From: DASSSY01 sp035708205
GTDB lineage: Bacteria > Bacteroidota > Bacteroidia > Chitinophagales > Chitinophagaceae
Reading direction: 5' to 3'
NCBI GenBank assembly: GCA_035708205.1
Contig: DASSSY010000007.1
Coordinates: forward strand, 124,001 to 188,000
Length of the DNA stretch: 64,000 bases
In this document: positions 36,324 through 46,624 of the stretch, piece by piece
Layout of the letters: each line of letters opens with the position of its first letter
How positions within the stretch are numbered: position 1 is the first letter of the stretch
The notes under the pieces: generated by a model
Told to the model about the DNA's origin: nothing
Seen by the model: the letters and a program-made list of their open reading frames with translations, nothing else
Database searches by the model: none
Made by a program: the position numbers and the translations under genes

Positions 36324-37051
36324 CGTATAAAATTTACTTGGTTAAAAAATTATTGCTCTACAATATTACACATTATGCATTGCTTTGCTCACCGGTACAG
36401 TTACCACGTCAGCTTTTTTAGCATCATGTTACGAAAATATACAGTTAAGTAATTTAAAGATAACAAACCATAAAGTTCTCATTCCCCATTTATCCCCGGC
36501 AGGGCATCCGCATTAACACCTGGAGCATAGAAAATGGTAACCTGGAAATAACCTGTAGCGCAAATCAAACTGTTTTAGGCCATGAACTATTGAACGGAAT
36601 ATTGTTGCCGGCCTTCCTCATCACCATAACAGGAATAAACATAGCCTAAAAACGTGCGGAAATATGCACCAGACAAATATTGTTCAAGCGACAGAAAGTA
36701 TGAGGCAGTTTGTTAAACTTTCAGTCTTAAAAATAAAAATAATCGATTAAAGCTCATCCATTTTCAAAATAAATAATTAATAGTCAATAAATTGATAATT
36801 ATTATAAATACTTTTATTTTATAATCTATAATATTTAACAATAAAATAGCTTTTATTTTCCTCGAAATTATTTAAAGCGTTTTTTGGTTACCCCAAATTA
36901 CTTTCATAACTTTGCAACCCCTGAAAGGGAAAAAAGTACCGTGTACGAAAACTTTTGGCTAAAACTAAATCATTTTATTTTCTAAACCCGTTTCAAAAAG
37001 CACCCGCTTTTGAAGGGGGATTTTTTTGTGCTTAAAAAGCAAATAACGATT
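36324..37051. other. 728-bp AT-rich intergenic region before rpoB
   Basis: This stretch separates the divergent EF-hand and rpoB genes. It holds the rpoB promoter (36883-36914) and a leader of about 130 nt. In the leader, AAAAGC/GCTTTT (36996-37011) can form a small hairpin, and its left arm can alternatively pair AAGCAC with GTGCTT (37028-37033); a G run and seven T follow. A 61-codon plus-strand frame without ATG, GTG or TTG near its head (about 36463-36649) looks protein-like but has no start. I see nothing else. Confidence 0.6.
36883..36914 (+). promoter_or_regulatory. Bacteroidota promoter of rpoB-rpoC
   Basis: A -33 TTTG (36883-36886) and an exact -7 TAACTTTG (36907-36914) are separated by 20 bp. 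The predicted transcript starts near 36921 and leaves a leader of about 130 nt before the rpoB start at 37052. Confidence 0.75.
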
Positions 37052-40000
37052 ATGTCAAACGCAACCTCAAACAACGTGCAAAAACGTTGGAACTTTGCAA
37101 AAATCCACGATGTGGCCGATTCGCCCGACCTGCTGGAAATACAACTGCAGTCGTTTAAAGACTTCTTCCAGTTGGAAACCACTCCCGACAAGCGTAATAA
37201 TGAAGGCCTGTTCCGTGTGTTCAAGGAAAATTTTCCTATTACCGACACCCGCAATATCTTCGTCCTGGAATTTCTCGACTATTTTATCGACCCGCCCCGC
37301 TATTCTATTGAAGAATGCATGGAGCGCGGCCTGACCTATTCGGTGCCTTTAAAAGCCAAATTAAGATTAAGCTGCAACGATGAAGAGCATGTTGATTTCG
37401 AGACCATTGTTCAGGATGTGTTTCTGGGCAATATTCCTTATATGACCCCCCGTGGTACTTTCGTGATCAACGGCGCGGAACGCGTGGTGGTTTCCCAGCT
37501 GCACCGCTCTCCGGGCGTATTCTTCGGTGAAAGCACTCACCCCAATGGTACCAAAATCTATTCCGCAAGGGTAATTCCCTTTAAAGGGGCCTGGATGGAA
37601 TTTGCGACGGACATCAATAATGTCATGTATGCCTATATCGATCGTAAGAAGAAATTCCCGGTAACCACCCTCCTCCGCTCTATCGGCTATGAAACCGATA
37701 AGGACATCCTGGAATTATTTGGCATGGCGGATGAGATCAAAGCCGATAAGAAACATCTTCAAGCCAATATCGGCCGCCGCCTGGCTGCCAATGTCCTCCA
37801 CAGCTGGACGGAAGATTTCAGCGATGACGATACCGGTGAGGTGGTTTCCATCGAACGTAATGAAGTCATCCTGGAAAGAGACAATGAGCTGGATGAAGAA
37901 AGCATCGAAACCATCCTGGAATTGGGCATTGATACCATCTTTGTTCAGAAAGAAGAATTGAGCGGGGATTATTCCATCATCTATAATACCTTAAATAAAG
38001 ATACTTCCAACTCTGAATTGGAAGCCGTTCAGCATATTTACCGCCAGCTGCGCGGCAGTGACGCGCCGGACGATGAGACCGCCCGCGGCATCATTGAAAA
38101 ACTGTTCTTCAGCGATAAGCGCTATGACCTGGGTGAAGTAGGCCGCTACAAGATCAACCGTAAATTGGGCCTTGACGAGACCAACGACAAAAAGGTATTA
38201 AGCAAAGAAGACATCATTGCTATTATCAAATACCTGGTCCGTTTATCGAATGGCAAAGCGGAAATTGACGATATCGACCATTTAAGCAATCGTCGCGTGC
38301 GCACTGTGGGCGAACAATTATATGCCCAGTTTGGCGTGGGCCTGAGCCGTATGGCCAGAACCATCCGCGAGCGCATGAACGTCCGTGATAATGAGGTCTT
38401 TACACCAATCGACCTGATTAACGCCAGGACCTTGTCTTCCGTTATTAATTCATTCTTCGGCACCTCTCAGCTATCGCAGTTCCTGGACCAGACCAACCCG
38501 CTGTCGGAAATCACGCACAAGCGCCGTATCTCCGCCCTCGGACCAGGTGGTCTGAGCCGTGAACGTGCCGGTTTTGAGGTACGTGACGTACATTATTCTC
38601 ATTACGGCCGCCTGTGTACCATTGAAACGCCGGAAGGACCAAACATCGGCTTGATTTCCACGCTTTGCGTCCATGCCAAGATCAATGACATGGGCTTTAT
38701 CGAAACACCTTACCGCAAGGTTAAAAACGGCCAAGTGGATTTGAAAAAAGAATACTTCCTGAGCGCCGAAGAGGAAGATGATAAAAAGATCGCTCAGGCC
38801 AATGCCCCCATTGATGAAAAAGGTAACTTCATCGAGGACAGGATCAAATCACGCGAAACCGGTGACTTCCCGATCCTGACGCCGGATGAAGTGGAATATA
38901 TGGACGTGGCGCCTAACCAGATTGTCGGTTTATCGGCCTCCATCATCCCGTTCCTCGAACATGACGATGCCAACCGTGCGCTGATGGGCTCAAACATGCA
39001 GCGCCAGGCTGTTCCGCTGATCCGTCCTCAATCACCGATCGTCGGTACCGGCCTGGAAGCCAAAGCCGCCCGCGATGCCCGTATCCAGGTACATGCCGAG
39101 GGCACAGGTGTTGTGGAATACGCGGATGCCAACGAGATCCATGTGCGCTATGAACGCAGCGAAACCCAACGCCTGGTATCGTTTGAAGATGATCTGACCG
39201 TTTATAAATTAACCAAGTATCAAAAGACCAACCATAGCACCAGCATTAACCTCCGTCCTGCCGTTAAAAAGGGACAGGTGGTCCATAAAGGCGATTTCCT
39301 TACGGAAGGTTATGCTACGGAAAAAGGTGAACTGGCCCTCGGACGCAACATGAAGGTTGCCTTCATGCCCTGGAAAGGCTATAACTTTGAGGATGCTATC
39401 GTGATCAACGAGAAAGTAGTGCGCGAGGATCTCTTCACTTCCATTCATATCGAACAATTTGAACTGGAAGTAAGAGACACCAAACTAGGGGAAGAGGAAT
39501 TAACGGCCGACATTCCGAATATTTCAGAAGAGGCCACTAAAGACCTTGATGAAAACGGCGTGATCAGGATCGGTGCCCGTGTCAAGGAAGGGGACATCCT
39601 GATCGGTAAGATCACACCAAAAGGCGAAAGCGATCCTACCCCGGAAGAAAAGCTGTTACGTGCCATCTTCGGCGATAAAGCCGGTGATGCCAAAGACGCT
39701 TCACTAAAAGCGTCTCCTTCCGTTGAAGGGGTCATTATCGATAAAAAACTCTTCCAAAGAGCACAAAAGGATAAAAACGCCAAGCTTAAAGAAAAAGCGG
39801 AGCTGGAAAAAATTGAGAAAGTTCACAAGCAAAATGAAGAAGCCCTTAAAAAGATCCTCATTGAAAAGCTTTCTGTTCTGCTGAAAGATAAAACGGCGGC
39901 TATCGTTACCAACACCTACGGCGAGCCGATCATTACCAAAGGCGCTAAATTCAGCCAAAAGATATTAAACTCCGTTGATTTCCAGAATGTCAACCCGCTT

Positions 40001-40873
40001 GGCTGGACCGATGATTCGAAAACCGACGAATTGGTTAACCAGTTGCTGCACAATTACAGCATCAAGTACAACGAAGAATTAGGCCGCTACAAGCGTGAGA
40101 AATTCAACCTGTCCATCGGGGACGAGCTACCTACCGGTGTCTTGAAATTAGCAAAGGTCTACATGGCCGTTAAACGTAAACTTAAAGTAGGTGATAAGAT
40201 GGCCGGACGCCATGGTAACAAAGGTATCGTTGCCAAAATCGTTCGTGCCGAGGACATGCCTTTCCTGGAAGACGGCACACCTGTCGACATCGTGCTGAAC
40301 CCGTTGGGGGTACCGTCCCGTATGAATATTGGCCAGATCTATGAAACGATCCTGGGCTGGGCCGGTGAAAAGCTGGGGATTAAATATGCCACCCCGATCT
40401 TCGACGGTGCTACTCATGAAGAAATTAAAGAGCAAATCGAGAAGGCGGGGCTGCCCTCTTTCGGTCATACTTATCTCTATGACGGCGAGACCGGCGTCCG
40501 CTTTGACCAAAAAGCCACTGTGGGCATCATTTATATGATCAAGCTGCACCATATGGTTGACGACAAGATGCACGCACGTTCCATCGGGCCATACTCGCTG
40601 ATCACCCAGCAACCCTTGGGTGGTAAAGCCCAGTTTGGAGGTCAACGTTTCGGGGAAATGGAAGTTTGGGCCCTGGAAGCCTACGGCGCCTCCAATATCC
40701 TTCAGGAATTGCTGACCATTAAATCGGATGACATCCAGGGACGCGCCAAAACGTACGAATCTATTGTTAAAGGCGATAATGTTCCGCAGGCCGGGATCCC
40801 TGAATCCTTCAATGTGTTGATTCATGAACTGAGAGGTCTGGGCCTGGAGCTGACTTTTGACAATAAAGATTAA
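37052..40873 (+). CDS. rpoB: DNA-directed RNA polymerase subunit beta
   Basis: Beta subunit of RNA polymerase, forming one side of the catalytic cleft. The 1273-residue protein has all main regions: the RIF-binding cluster (GTSQLSQFLDQTNPLSEITHKRR), the LGPGGLSRERAGFEVRDVH element, the fork and switch regions (MPWKGYNFEDAIVI), GRHGNKGIVAKI, and the C-terminal GGKAQFGGQRFGEMEVWALEAYGA. A charged coiled-coil insertion (about 920-960, Lys/Glu-rich) is typical of the phylum. The frame extends upstream to 37010, but ATG 37052 starts the conserved protein. The rifampicin-pocket residues QFLDQ, NPL and THKRR are wild type. Cotranscribed with rpoC. Confidence 0.98.
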   Translation: MSNATSNNVQKRWNFAKIHDVADSPDLLEIQLQSFKDFFQLETTPDKRNNEGLFRVFKENFPITDTRNIFVLEFLDYFIDPPRYSIEECMERGLTYSVPLKAKLRLSCNDEEHVDFETIVQDVFLGNIPYMTPRGTFVINGAERVVVSQLHRSPGVFFGESTHPNGTKIYSARVIPFKGAWMEFATDINNVMYAYIDRKKKFPVTTLLRSIGYETDKDILELFGMADEIKADKKHLQANIGRRLAANVLHSWTEDFSDDDTGEVVSIERNEVILERDNELDEESIETILELGIDTIFVQKEELSGDYSIIYNTLNKDTSNSELEAVQHIYRQLRGSDAPDDETARGIIEKLFFSDKRYDLGEVGRYKINRKLGLDETNDKKVLSKEDIIAIIKYLVRLSNGKAEIDDIDHLSNRRVRTVGEQLYAQFGVGLSRMARTIRERMNVRDNEVFTPIDLINARTLSSVINSFFGTSQLSQFLDQTNPLSEITHKRRISALGPGGLSRERAGFEVRDVHYSHYGRLCTIETPEGPNIGLISTLCVHAKINDMGFIETPYRKVKNGQVDLKKEYFLSAEEEDDKKIAQANAPIDEKGNFIEDRIKSRETGDFPILTPDEVEYMDVAPNQIVGLSASIIPFLEHDDANRALMGSNMQRQAVPLIRPQSPIVGTGLEAKAARDARIQVHAEGTGVVEYADANEIHVRYERSETQRLVSFEDDLTVYKLTKYQKTNHSTSINLRPAVKKGQVVHKGDFLTEGYATEKGELALGRNMKVAFMPWKGYNFEDAIVINEKVVREDLFTSIHIEQFELEVRDTKLGEEELTADIPNISEEATKDLDENGVIRIGARVKEGDILIGKITPKGESDPTPEEKLLRAIFGDKAGDAKDASLKASPSVEGVIIDKKLFQRAQKDKNAKLKEKAELEKIEKVHKQNEEALKKILIEKLSVLLKDKTAAIVTNTYGEPIITKGAKFSQKILNSVDFQNVNPLGWTDDSKTDELVNQLLHNYSIKYNEELGRYKREKFNLSIGDELPTGVLKLAKVYMAVKRKLKVGDKMAGRHGNKGIVAKIVRAEDMPFLEDGTPVDIVLNPLGVPSRMNIGQIYETILGWAGEKLGIKYATPIFDGATHEEIKEQIEKAGLPSFGHTYLYDGETGVRFDQKATVGIIYMIKLHHMVDDKMHARSIGPYSLITQQPLGGKAQFGGQRFGEMEVWALEAYGASNILQELLTIKSDDIQGRAKTYESIVKGDNVPQAGIPESFNVLIHELRGLGLELTFDNKD

Positions 40874-40987
40874 AAGTTCCGGTCATCAGCCAAATACAAA
40901 AGCATTGTTTTAACATCAAAATTTTAAAAACAGCAAAACAGAAGGTTTAAAATTCCAAACTGCTGATTTGCTTTAAATACAAAGAAA

Positions 40988-43900
40988 ATGGCAATTAAAA
41001 AAGATAACCGGCCGCGCTCCGGCTTTGATCAGATCACCATTAGCCTGGCTTCTCCCGATAACATTCTGGACCGCTCCTATGGTGAGGTATTAAAACCGGA
41101 AACGATTAACTATCGGACTTACAAACCAGAGCGAGACGGTCTTTTTTGTGAAAAAATATTCGGTCCCGTTAAGGATTACGAATGCTATTGCGGAAAATAT
41201 AAGAGGATTCGTTACAAAGGCATTGTCTGCGACCGTTGCGGCGTCGAAGTAACCGAGAAAAAAGTTCGCCGCGAACGCATGGGGCATATTCGCCTTGTCG
41301 TACCGATTGTTCATATTTGGTATTTCAAAAGCCTTCCGAATAAAATCGGATACCTTTTAGGCACCAGCTCTAAAAAACTGGAAAGCATCGTTTATTATGA
41401 ACGTTATGTGGTCTGCCAGGCCGGTGAAGCAGAAAGCCTCATCCGCCAGAAGCTGAGCTTAAAAGACAACGAAAGCACCGACATGGCATTGCTTTCGGAG
41501 GACGAATATCTGGATATTTCTGAGGCGTTGCCCAAAGAAAATGCCATGCTTCCGGACGAGGACCCGAACAAATTCATCGCCAAGATGGGCGCTGAAGCCG
41601 TTCAGGATTTGCTTGGCCGGCTCCAGCTGGATGAGCTTTCCTATACTTTGAGAAATGCGGCGGCCAACGAGACCTCTCAACAACGCAAGCAGGAAGCCTT
41701 AAAAAGACTAAGCGTTGTAGAAGCTTTCCGCGATGCCAAAACACGCATTGAAAACAATCCCGAATGGATGGTGATGCAATACATTCCGGTCATTCCGCCG
41801 GAATTACGTCCCCTAGTGCCATTGGACGGCGGCCGTTTCGCGTCTTCTGACCTGAACGATTTATATCGCCGGGTTATCATCCGTAACAACCGCTTAAAAC
41901 GTCTTCTGGAAATCAAAGCGCCGGAAGTCATTCTACGTAATGAAAAACGTATGCTTCAGGAAGCCGTGGATTCGCTGTTCGACAACAGCCGTAAATCCAA
42001 CGCGGTGAAAGCAGAAGGCGGCCGTGCCTTAAAATCCCTTTCCGATGTTTTGAAAGGAAAACAAGGGCGTTTCCGTCAGAACCTTTTAGGTAAACGCGTG
42101 GATTACTCCGGCCGTTCGGTAATCGTTGTAGGCCCTGAAATGAGCCTTCACGAATGCGGGCTGCCCAAAGATATGGCAGCCGAATTATTTAAACCGTTCA
42201 TCATTCGCAAGCTGATTGAAAGAGGCATTGTCAAAACCGTTAAGAGCGCAAAAAAATTAGTCGAAAAGAAAGAGGCCGTTGTCTGGGACATCCTGGAAAA
42301 CGTATTGAAAGGCCACCCGGTCATGCTTAACCGTGCCCCGACACTGCACCGCCTGTCCATTCAGGCTTTCCAGCCAAAACTGATCGAAGGAAAAGCCATC
42401 AGGTTGCACCCGTTAGTGTGCTCGGCATTTAACGCCGACTTCGATGGCGACCAAATGGCCGTTCACGTACCCATCAGCAATGCAGCCATCCTGGAAGCAC
42501 AAATGCTGATGCTGGCCTCACATAATATTTTGAACCCTCAAAACGGCACGCCGATAACACTGCCTTCACAGGACATGGTATTGGGGCTGTATTATCTGAC
42601 GAAGATCAAAAAATCCACGCCTGAAGAAAAAATCAAAGGCGAAGGCAAAACGTTCTACAGCGCCGACGAAGTGGTCATTGCCCGCAACGAAGGTAAATTA
42701 GACCTGCATGCCACCATTAAGATCAGGGCTTCCGTTCGGGAGAAGGACGGCTCATTAGAGACCAAACTTATTGAAACGACTGCCGGCCGGGTAATCTTTA
42801 ACCAGATTGTTCCGGAGTCAAACGGTTACATCAACACGCTGCTGACCAAGAAATCCCTTCGCGAAATCATCGGCCAGATTTTGAAAAATACCGACATTCC
42901 GCAAACCGTAAAATTCCTGGATGATATTAAATCACTAGGATTCAGAACGGCATTTGAAGGCGGCCTGTCTTTCAGCATCAACGACCTGAAGATCCCGGAT
43001 GAGAAACCGGAAATGATCGAAAGTGCCCAACGGGAAGTGGACGAGGTTTGGGACAACTATAATATGGGGCTGATCACTAACAATGAGCGTTACAACCAGA
43101 TCATTGATATCTGGTCCCGTGTGGATACCCGCCTGACAGAAACCTTAATCCACGAGATGGCCACTGACAAGCAAGGGTTCAACTCCGTTTACATGATGTT
43201 GGATTCCGGCGCCCGCGGTAGTAAACAGCAGGTAAAACAGCTGGCCGGCCTGAGGGGCCTGATGGCGAAACCCCGCCGTTCCGGCTCTACCGGCTCTGAA
43301 ATTATCGAAAACCCGATCCTTTCAAACTTTAAAGATGGATTGAACGTACTGGAATACTTCATCTCCACACACGGTGCGCGTAAGGGTCTGGCCGATACGG
43401 CCCTTAAAACCGCCGATGCCGGTTATCTGACCCGTCGCCTGGTGGATGTGGCCCAGGACGTTGTGGTCAATGAAGAAGATTGCGGTACCTTGAGAGGTTT
43501 GAGCATTTCGGCATTGAAAGACAATGAGGAAATCGTAGAATCCCTGTTTGACCGTATCCTCGGCCGTACCTCGCTTCACGACATCTATCACCCGGAAACG
43601 GATGAGCTGATAATTGCCGCAGGTGAGCAGATTACAGAAGATATTGCCCATCATATTGAAGACTCAGGCATAGAAACCGTAGAGATCCGGTCAGTATTGA
43701 CCTGTGAATCCAAACAGGGCACTTGTGCCAAATGTTACGGTAAAAACTTAGCCACCGGCTACATGGCCCAGAAAGGAGATGCTGTCGGGATTATTGCCGC
43801 GCAGTCCATCGGGGAGCCGGGTACCCAGTTAACCCTGCGTACCTTCCACGTCGGTGGTACGGCAAGCTCCTCTGCTATCGAGTCTCAGATGATCTCCAAA

Positions 43901-45310
43901 TTCAACGGTACCATCCAGTTTGACGGTCTGCGTACTACCAAATCCGTAAATGAAGAAGGAGAGGATGTGACTATCGTTATCGGACGTACGGGTGAAATGA
44001 GAATCATGGACGTAGAAAACGATAGGTTGCTTACTACCAACAACATTCCATACGCGGCCACCTTAAAGGTGAAAAACGGCCAAAAGATCCAAAAAGGTGA
44101 TGTCATCTGCACCTGGGATCCGTTTAATGCCGTAATCATCTCGGAAATCTCCGGTACGGTGGCCTATGAAAGTGTTCAGGAAGGGGTAACTTATCGTGAA
44201 GAAGCCGACGAGCAAACCGGCCACCGTGAAAAGGTAATTATCGAAACTAAAGATAAAAACAAGATCCCGACCATCCTGGTCCAGGGTAAGGAAGATAAAG
44301 CCTATAACCTTCCTGTTGGCTCACACCTGATTGTTCAGGAAGGAGACGAGGTCAGAAGCGGGCAGGTGCTTGTGAAGATCCCGCGTGTTATGGGCCGTAG
44401 CCGGGATATTACCGGTGGTCTGCCGCGCGTAACTGAATTATTTGAAGCCAGGAACCCTTCTAACCCTGCCGTAGTGGCGGAAATTGACGGTGTAGTGGCT
44501 TTCGGTAATATCAAACGCGGTAACCGTGAGATATTGATTGAATCCCGCGACGGTATCGTAAGAAAATATATGGTGCCGTTATCCCGCCAGATCACCGTTC
44601 AGGACGGGGACTTTATAAAGGCCGGCAATCCCTTGTCCGATGGCTCAATCACGCCAAAGGACATCCTGGCCATTAAAGGCCCTCATGCCGTTCAGGAATA
44701 CCTGGTCAATGAAATTCAGGAAGTCTATCGTCTTCAGGGCGTAAAGATCAATGATAAGCACATTGAAGTTATCGTCCGCCAAATGATGCGTAAAGTCACT
44801 ATCGTGGACCAGGGAGATACCAAGTTCCTTGAGAACGACGTGGTGGACAAGAACGAATTCATGACGGAAAACGATTGGATATTTGACAAAAAAGTTGTTC
44901 TGGACGCCGGCGACTCAGAAATTATGCGCCCGGGCCAGATTACGACACTCAGGGAAATCAGGGAAGAAAACAGTAGCCTGCGTCGTTCAGACAAGAAACT
45001 GGTCGCTTACCGTGACGCTACCCCGGCTACATCTTCTCCATTGCTGTTAGGAATTACCAAAGCTTCTTTGGGAACTCATAGCTGGATTTCCGCGGCGTCC
45101 TTCCAGGAAACTACCAAAGTGCTCTCCACTTCAGCCATCAACGGTAAAGCGGATACGCTCATGGGGCTGAAAGAAAACGTTATTGTCGGCGGTAGGATTC
45201 CTGCCGGTACCGGCATGCGAGACTACAATGACATGATCGTCGGCTCTAAGGACGAATATGAGCTGCTGTTAGCCAGCCAGGACGTCCTCGAATTTGACGA
45301 AGAAGAATAA
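40988..45310 (+). CDS. rpoC: DNA-directed RNA polymerase subunit beta-prime
   Basis: Catalytic subunit of RNA polymerase, 1440 residues. The first zinc site has Cys66, Cys68, Cys81 and Cys84. The active-site motif NADFDGD has its magnesium-binding aspartates at residues 484, 486 and 488. Further elements are the bridge-helix region, the second zinc site (CESKQGTCAKCYG), the trigger loop region (GIIAAQSIGEPGTQLTLRTFH) and C-terminal barrel segments. It follows rpoB after 114 bp and ends before a good terminator. Confidence 0.98.
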   Translation: MAIKKDNRPRSGFDQITISLASPDNILDRSYGEVLKPETINYRTYKPERDGLFCEKIFGPVKDYECYCGKYKRIRYKGIVCDRCGVEVTEKKVRRERMGHIRLVVPIVHIWYFKSLPNKIGYLLGTSSKKLESIVYYERYVVCQAGEAESLIRQKLSLKDNESTDMALLSEDEYLDISEALPKENAMLPDEDPNKFIAKMGAEAVQDLLGRLQLDELSYTLRNAAANETSQQRKQEALKRLSVVEAFRDAKTRIENNPEWMVMQYIPVIPPELRPLVPLDGGRFASSDLNDLYRRVIIRNNRLKRLLEIKAPEVILRNEKRMLQEAVDSLFDNSRKSNAVKAEGGRALKSLSDVLKGKQGRFRQNLLGKRVDYSGRSVIVVGPEMSLHECGLPKDMAAELFKPFIIRKLIERGIVKTVKSAKKLVEKKEAVVWDILENVLKGHPVMLNRAPTLHRLSIQAFQPKLIEGKAIRLHPLVCSAFNADFDGDQMAVHVPISNAAILEAQMLMLASHNILNPQNGTPITLPSQDMVLGLYYLTKIKKSTPEEKIKGEGKTFYSADEVVIARNEGKLDLHATIKIRASVREKDGSLETKLIETTAGRVIFNQIVPESNGYINTLLTKKSLREIIGQILKNTDIPQTVKFLDDIKSLGFRTAFEGGLSFSINDLKIPDEKPEMIESAQREVDEVWDNYNMGLITNNERYNQIIDIWSRVDTRLTETLIHEMATDKQGFNSVYMMLDSGARGSKQQVKQLAGLRGLMAKPRRSGSTGSEIIENPILSNFKDGLNVLEYFISTHGARKGLADTALKTADAGYLTRRLVDVAQDVVVNEEDCGTLRGLSISALKDNEEIVESLFDRILGRTSLHDIYHPETDELIIAAGEQITEDIAHHIEDSGIETVEIRSVLTCESKQGTCAKCYGKNLATGYMAQKGDAVGIIAAQSIGEPGTQLTLRTFHVGGTASSSAIESQMISKFNGTIQFDGLRTTKSVNEEGEDVTIVIGRTGEMRIMDVENDRLLTTNNIPYAATLKVKNGQKIQKGDVICTWDPFNAVIISEISGTVAYESVQEGVTYREEADEQTGHREKVIIETKDKNKIPTILVQGKEDKAYNLPVGSHLIVQEGDEVRSGQVLVKIPRVMGRSRDITGGLPRVTELFEARNPSNPAVVAEIDGVVAFGNIKRGNREILIESRDGIVRKYMVPLSRQITVQDGDFIKAGNPLSDGSITPKDILAIKGPHAVQEYLVNEIQEVYRLQGVKINDKHIEVIVRQMMRKVTIVDQGDTKFLENDVVDKNEFMTENDWIFDKKVVLDAGDSEIMRPGQITTLREIREENSSLRRSDKKLVAYRDATPATSSPLLLGITKASLGTHSWISAASFQETTKVLSTSAINGKADTLMGLKENVIVGGRIPAGTGMRDYNDMIVGSKDEYELLLASQDVLEFDEEE

Positions 45311-45340
45311 AAATCAGGCCGATCAATCATTGGCATACAC

Positions 45341-45374
45341 AAAAATCCACCTGAATATTTCGGGTGGATTTTTT
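45341..45374 (+). terminator. Rho-independent terminator after rpoC
   Basis: A 13-bp stem (AAAAATCCACCTG with CGGGTGGATTTTT, one T-G pair) with a 7-base loop, followed by T residues, 31 bp after the rpoC stop. Confidence 0.85.
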
Positions 45375-45415
45375 GCTATAAAAGGCTGTTTCGGCCATTT
45401 CATAGTACTTTTGAT

Positions 45416-45423
45416 GGTTATAG
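45416..45423 (+). promoter_or_regulatory. Bacteroidota -7 element of the glycosyltransferase gene
   Basis: TACTTTTG, an exact TAnnTTTG match, 41 bp before the start and right after the rpoC terminator. No clear -33 element. Confidence 0.55.
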
Positions 45424-45463
45424 GAAACTATCCGGTTAAGGATAACAATATAATTTACTTCTC

Positions 45464-46588
45464 ATGCGCATAGGATTTGACGCCAAAAGAGCTTTTTTCA
45501 ATTTCTCGGGCCTGGGCAATTACAGCCGGACGCTTCTCCGGTCCCTGGCGCAATTTTATCCTCAAAACAATTATTTCCTTTATACGCCGAAGCTGAATCA
45601 TTACCCGGAAACAGACTTTTTATTCAATAGCAACTTTCAGGTCAGAACGGCGCCCCAATATATCCCCGGATCAATCTGGCGGAGCCGTTTAATGGCCTCC
45701 GGCCTAAAAAGAGATCAATTAGACATCTATCACGGGCTCAGCCATGAATTACCTATAGGCCTCCGGAAGACCGGGATCTTTTCTATCGTAACTATTCATG
45801 ACCTGATATTTCTTCGCTTCCCGCAACTCTACCCTGCCATAGACCGTAAGATATATCTCGCAAAGATCAGGCAGGCCTGTAAAAACGCGCAGATCATTAT
45901 CGCCATCAGCGAACAAACCAAAAGAGATATCCGGCAATTCATAGGGGTACCGGAAGAAAAGATAAAAGTTGTTTATCAAAGCTGCTCACCGGCATTCCAT
46001 CCCAATCATTCCGTGCAAAATATCCGGGACATCCGTATGAAATACGGGCTCCCCGAAAAATATTTGCTTTATGTGGGTACCGTCGAAGAACGAAAAAACC
46101 TGTTGCTCATCGCCAAAGCATTAGCGCATTTACCCGTGGAATTCAAGTGTGTTGCCATTGGAAAGAAAAAGGAATACTTTACTGCCGTAAAGGATTTCCT
46201 GCAAAAAGAAAAGCTTGCCAACCGGATGGTTTTCCCTGAAGAGGTTCACTACGGGGACTTACCGCTCATTTATGGCGGCGCGCAAATTTTTATTTATCCG
46301 TCCCGTTTTGAAGGCTTTGGCATTCCGGTCCTGGAAGCCATCAGCAGCGGCATACCGGTGATTGCAGCTAAAGGCTCCTGCCTGGAGGAAGCCGGCGGTC
46401 CGGGCAGTGTGTATGTTGATCCGGATGACGAGCAAGCGCTGGCCCACGGAGTTTTACATATCGCCGATTCAGCGGGAATATCAGGGGAAATGAGCCGGAA
46501 AGGGCTAAGATTTGCCGAAAATTTCAGCTTACAAAATACCGCTTCGGCATTGATGAATACCTACCAGCTCAGCCAGGGTAACTCATAA
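45464..46588 (+). CDS. Glycosyltransferase family 4 protein
   Basis: A 374-residue GT-B retaining glycosyltransferase. The C-terminal nucleotide-sugar domain has YVGTVEERKNLLLIAKAL, then the GT4 signature FIYPSRFEGFGIPVLEAISSGIPVI with the E-x7-E pattern. The N-terminal acceptor domain begins with MRIGFDAKRAFFNFSGLGNY. It would transfer a sugar to an envelope polysaccharide or glycan, but donor and acceptor cannot be read. It stands alone between rpoC and a convergent universal stress gene. Confidence 0.9.
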   Translation: MRIGFDAKRAFFNFSGLGNYSRTLLRSLAQFYPQNNYFLYTPKLNHYPETDFLFNSNFQVRTAPQYIPGSIWRSRLMASGLKRDQLDIYHGLSHELPIGLRKTGIFSIVTIHDLIFLRFPQLYPAIDRKIYLAKIRQACKNAQIIIAISEQTKRDIRQFIGVPEEKIKVVYQSCSPAFHPNHSVQNIRDIRMKYGLPEKYLLYVGTVEERKNLLLIAKALAHLPVEFKCVAIGKKKEYFTAVKDFLQKEKLANRMVFPEEVHYGDLPLIYGGAQIFIYPSRFEGFGIPVLEAISSGIPVIAAKGSCLEEAGGPGSVYVDPDDEQALAHGVLHIADSAGISGEMSRKGLRFAENFSLQNTASALMNTYQLSQGNS

Positions 46589-46624
46589 ACCGTCCCTGAT
46601 GCTTTCCGGCCATAATGTATCGTT

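Noticed and set aside
40148..40825. 225-codon minus-strand frame inside rpoB
   Set aside because: It is antisense to highly conserved rpoB codons and shows no protein family pattern; open antisense frames are expected here.
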